In this document: positions 62,958-64,000 of the stretch, in pieces | Layout: every line of letters begins with the position of its first letter | How positions within the stretch are numbered: the first letter of the stretch is position 1 | Assembly: GCA_003202005.1 (NCBI GenBank) | Contig: QJJF01000001.1 | Span: 713,099-777,098 of the forward strand | DNA length: 64,000 nt | Direction of reading: 5' to 3' | Source: Williamsia faeni | Lineage (GTDB): Bacteria > Actinomycetota > Actinomycetes > Mycobacteriales > Mycobacteriaceae | Notes under the pieces: model-generated | What the model saw: the letters and a program-made list of their open reading frames with translations, nothing else | Told to the model about the DNA's origin: nothing | Databases searched by the model: none | Position numbers and translations under genes: made by a program

Positions 62958-64000
62958 TTACCACACCTGGCGAGGGCGGTACAGCGTGACCTCACTGGCC
63001 TTGATCACCAGATAGACCTCGTCGTCAGCCACCAGTCCGAGATCGGCGACGGCGGCCCACGTTATTGCCGCGGCAACCGTCTGTGGTCCCACCCCAGTGT
63101 CCACGCGGGCCAGATCACCCTGAGGAACTATTCGCGCGACAACCGCTTTCACCACATTGCGGGGGCTGCCCACCGGCGGTGTCCGGTAGATCGCCACCGC
63201 GGCTGGTGAAAACGCGGCCATGACGGGATCACCGACCGCCGGCCGGGTGTCGGTCAAACCGGTGATTCCGAAGGAGCCGGCATCGAGTGCGTCGCCATCC
63301 CACTGCCCGGCAACAAGATTGAGGCCGGCCAGCTGTGCAGCAAACTGATTTGCGGGGCTGGTGAGCAGCTCACGCACCGGACCCCGGTCGACGATCTTGC
63401 CGTCGCTCAAGATGATCGCCGAGTCGGCCAGCGTCACCGCGTCGGCGATGTCGTGGGTGACCAACAATGTCGTGCGGGCCCGATCGGCGAGAATACCTCG
63501 CAACAACACCCGGATACGTTGGGCCACATCGACATCGAGTGCACTGAATGGTTCGTCGAGGAGCAGGAGCGCCGGATCGGCTGCCAGTGCCCGGGCCAGG
63601 GACACGCGCTGCGCCTGGCCACCTGACAGCTGCGCGGGCTTGCGATCCGCCAGGTCGATGGCATCGACCGCTACCAGCCACCGCTCTGTTCGCGCCTTCA
63701 CTTCGGCGCGGGGCAAGTGGGCTGCCGCCGGGGCGAACGCGACGTTCTGCCGGACGGTCAGGTGAGGGAAGAGCATGCCCTGTTGCGACAGCATCGCGAC
63801 ACCGCGTTTGTGCGGCGGGACAAACACTTTCGGTCCGATGAGTTGGCGTTCTCCGACAGCGAGCGAGCCGTCGGTGGGCTTCAGCAGACCGGCCAGCAGG
63901 TTCATCAACGTGCTCTTGCCGGCACCGTTGGGGCCCAGGATCGCCACCGTGGCCCCGGCCGGAACCGTCAGTTGCAGGTCCAGGAAGGGCACCTCACTGC
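62958..64000 (-). CDS. modC: Molybdate-type ABC transporter ATPase (ModC-like), 5' end outside window
   Basis: The open frame continues past the window edge, so the N-terminus is missing. Visible are Walker A ILGPNGAGKST, the Q-loop in MLSQQGMLFPHLTV, signature QLSGGQAQRVSLARAL, Walker B LLLLDEPFSALD and the switch His in LVTHDIADAV. A C-terminal regulatory TOBE domain follows (NVVKAVVARIVPQGDLARV, VYLVIKASEVTLY). The C-terminal molybdate-binding domain and the Mop gene downstream support ModC rather than a sulfate or sugar ATPase. It would power a ModB permease expected just beyond 64000. Confidence 0.9.
   Translation of the reverse strand, partial: SEVPFLDLQLTVPAGATVAILGPNGAGKSTLMNLLAGLLKPTDGSLAVGERQLIGPKVFVPPHKRGVAMLSQQGMLFPHLTVRQNVAFAPAAAHLPRAEVKARTERWLVAVDAIDLADRKPAQLSGGQAQRVSLARALAADPALLLLDEPFSALDVDVAQRIRVLLRGILADRARTTLLVTHDIADAVTLADSAIILSDGKIVDRGPVRELLTSPANQFAAQLAGLNLVAGQWDGDALDAGSFGITGLTDTRPAVGDPVMAAFSPAAVAIYRTPPVGSPRNVVKAVVARIVPQGDLARVDTGVGPQTVAAAITWAAVADLGLVADDEVYLVIKASEVTLYRPRQVW

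Overview
The window looks like a chromosomal segment of a high-GC, mycolic-acid-containing actinobacterium, most likely Gordonia or a close relative in the Mycobacteriales. The main reason is gene order. pckG, two degenerate GTPase-like genes, trmB, a NYN-domain gene and mmpL3 (1-9020) follow the Mycobacterium tuberculosis order Rv0211-Rv0206c. The same correspondence, with matching relative orientations, resumes at an AI-2E-type transporter and a flippase-like protein (30895-33417, compare Rv0205 and Rv0204c). It appears again at an M13 peptidase (41590, compare zmp1/Rv0198c) and an L,D-transpeptidase (43678, compare Rv0192). These locus comparisons are from memory, not from a search.

Region by region. 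1-9020: gluconeogenesis (PEP carboxykinase), a cell-envelope GTPase-like pair, tRNA m7G methyltransferase, NYN protein and the trehalose monomycolate exporter MmpL3 with a very long proline-rich tail. 9193-24679: a catabolic island for D-glucarate and related aldaric acids. It holds glucarate dehydratase, a second enolase-superfamily dehydratase, 5-dehydro-4-deoxyglucarate dehydratase, 2-oxoglutarate semialdehyde dehydrogenase, two 2-hydroxyacid dehydrogenases, a complete Dpp/Opp-type ABC importer, a TauE-type permease, a UspA protein and a LysR regulator. Together these would take glucarate to 2-oxoglutarate. 24875-26847: a DUF222/HNH endonuclease (REP13E12-like) gene lying against a truncated hydrolase remnant. 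26970-32157: a DUF2339 membrane protein, a MacRS-like two-component system and an AI-2E family protein in one direction.

32284-44517: membrane proteins, an NAD(P)-binding protein, a TetR repressor with three copies of a palindromic operator, an acyl-CoA dehydrogenase/APH-kinase pair resembling the 4-hydroxyacyl-CoA pathway (LvaC/LvaA; ACAD10/11), a catalytically degenerate penicillin-binding lipoprotein, pirin, a PAS-ANTAR protein, an M13 peptidase and an L,D-transpeptidase. 44727-51323: one long operon for a branched-chain-amino-acid-type ABC importer with fused permeases, followed by a TetR regulator and a meta-cleavage-product-type hydrolase; a perfect KstR-type motif lies before the hydrolase.

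51791-55491: a response regulator, a histidine kinase, a third kinase-like membrane protein without catalytic motifs, and an SGNH hydrolase. 55571-61385: fadB-fadA beta-oxidation genes, divergent from a tandem (double) TetR regulator translationally coupled to a class III adenylate cyclase. 61400-64000: a SnoaL-like protein, a TetR regulator, a molybdate-type TOBE protein and the C-terminal part of a ModC-type ATPase that runs off the window. No rRNA, tRNA, CRISPR array, prophage or complete transposase gene was recognised.
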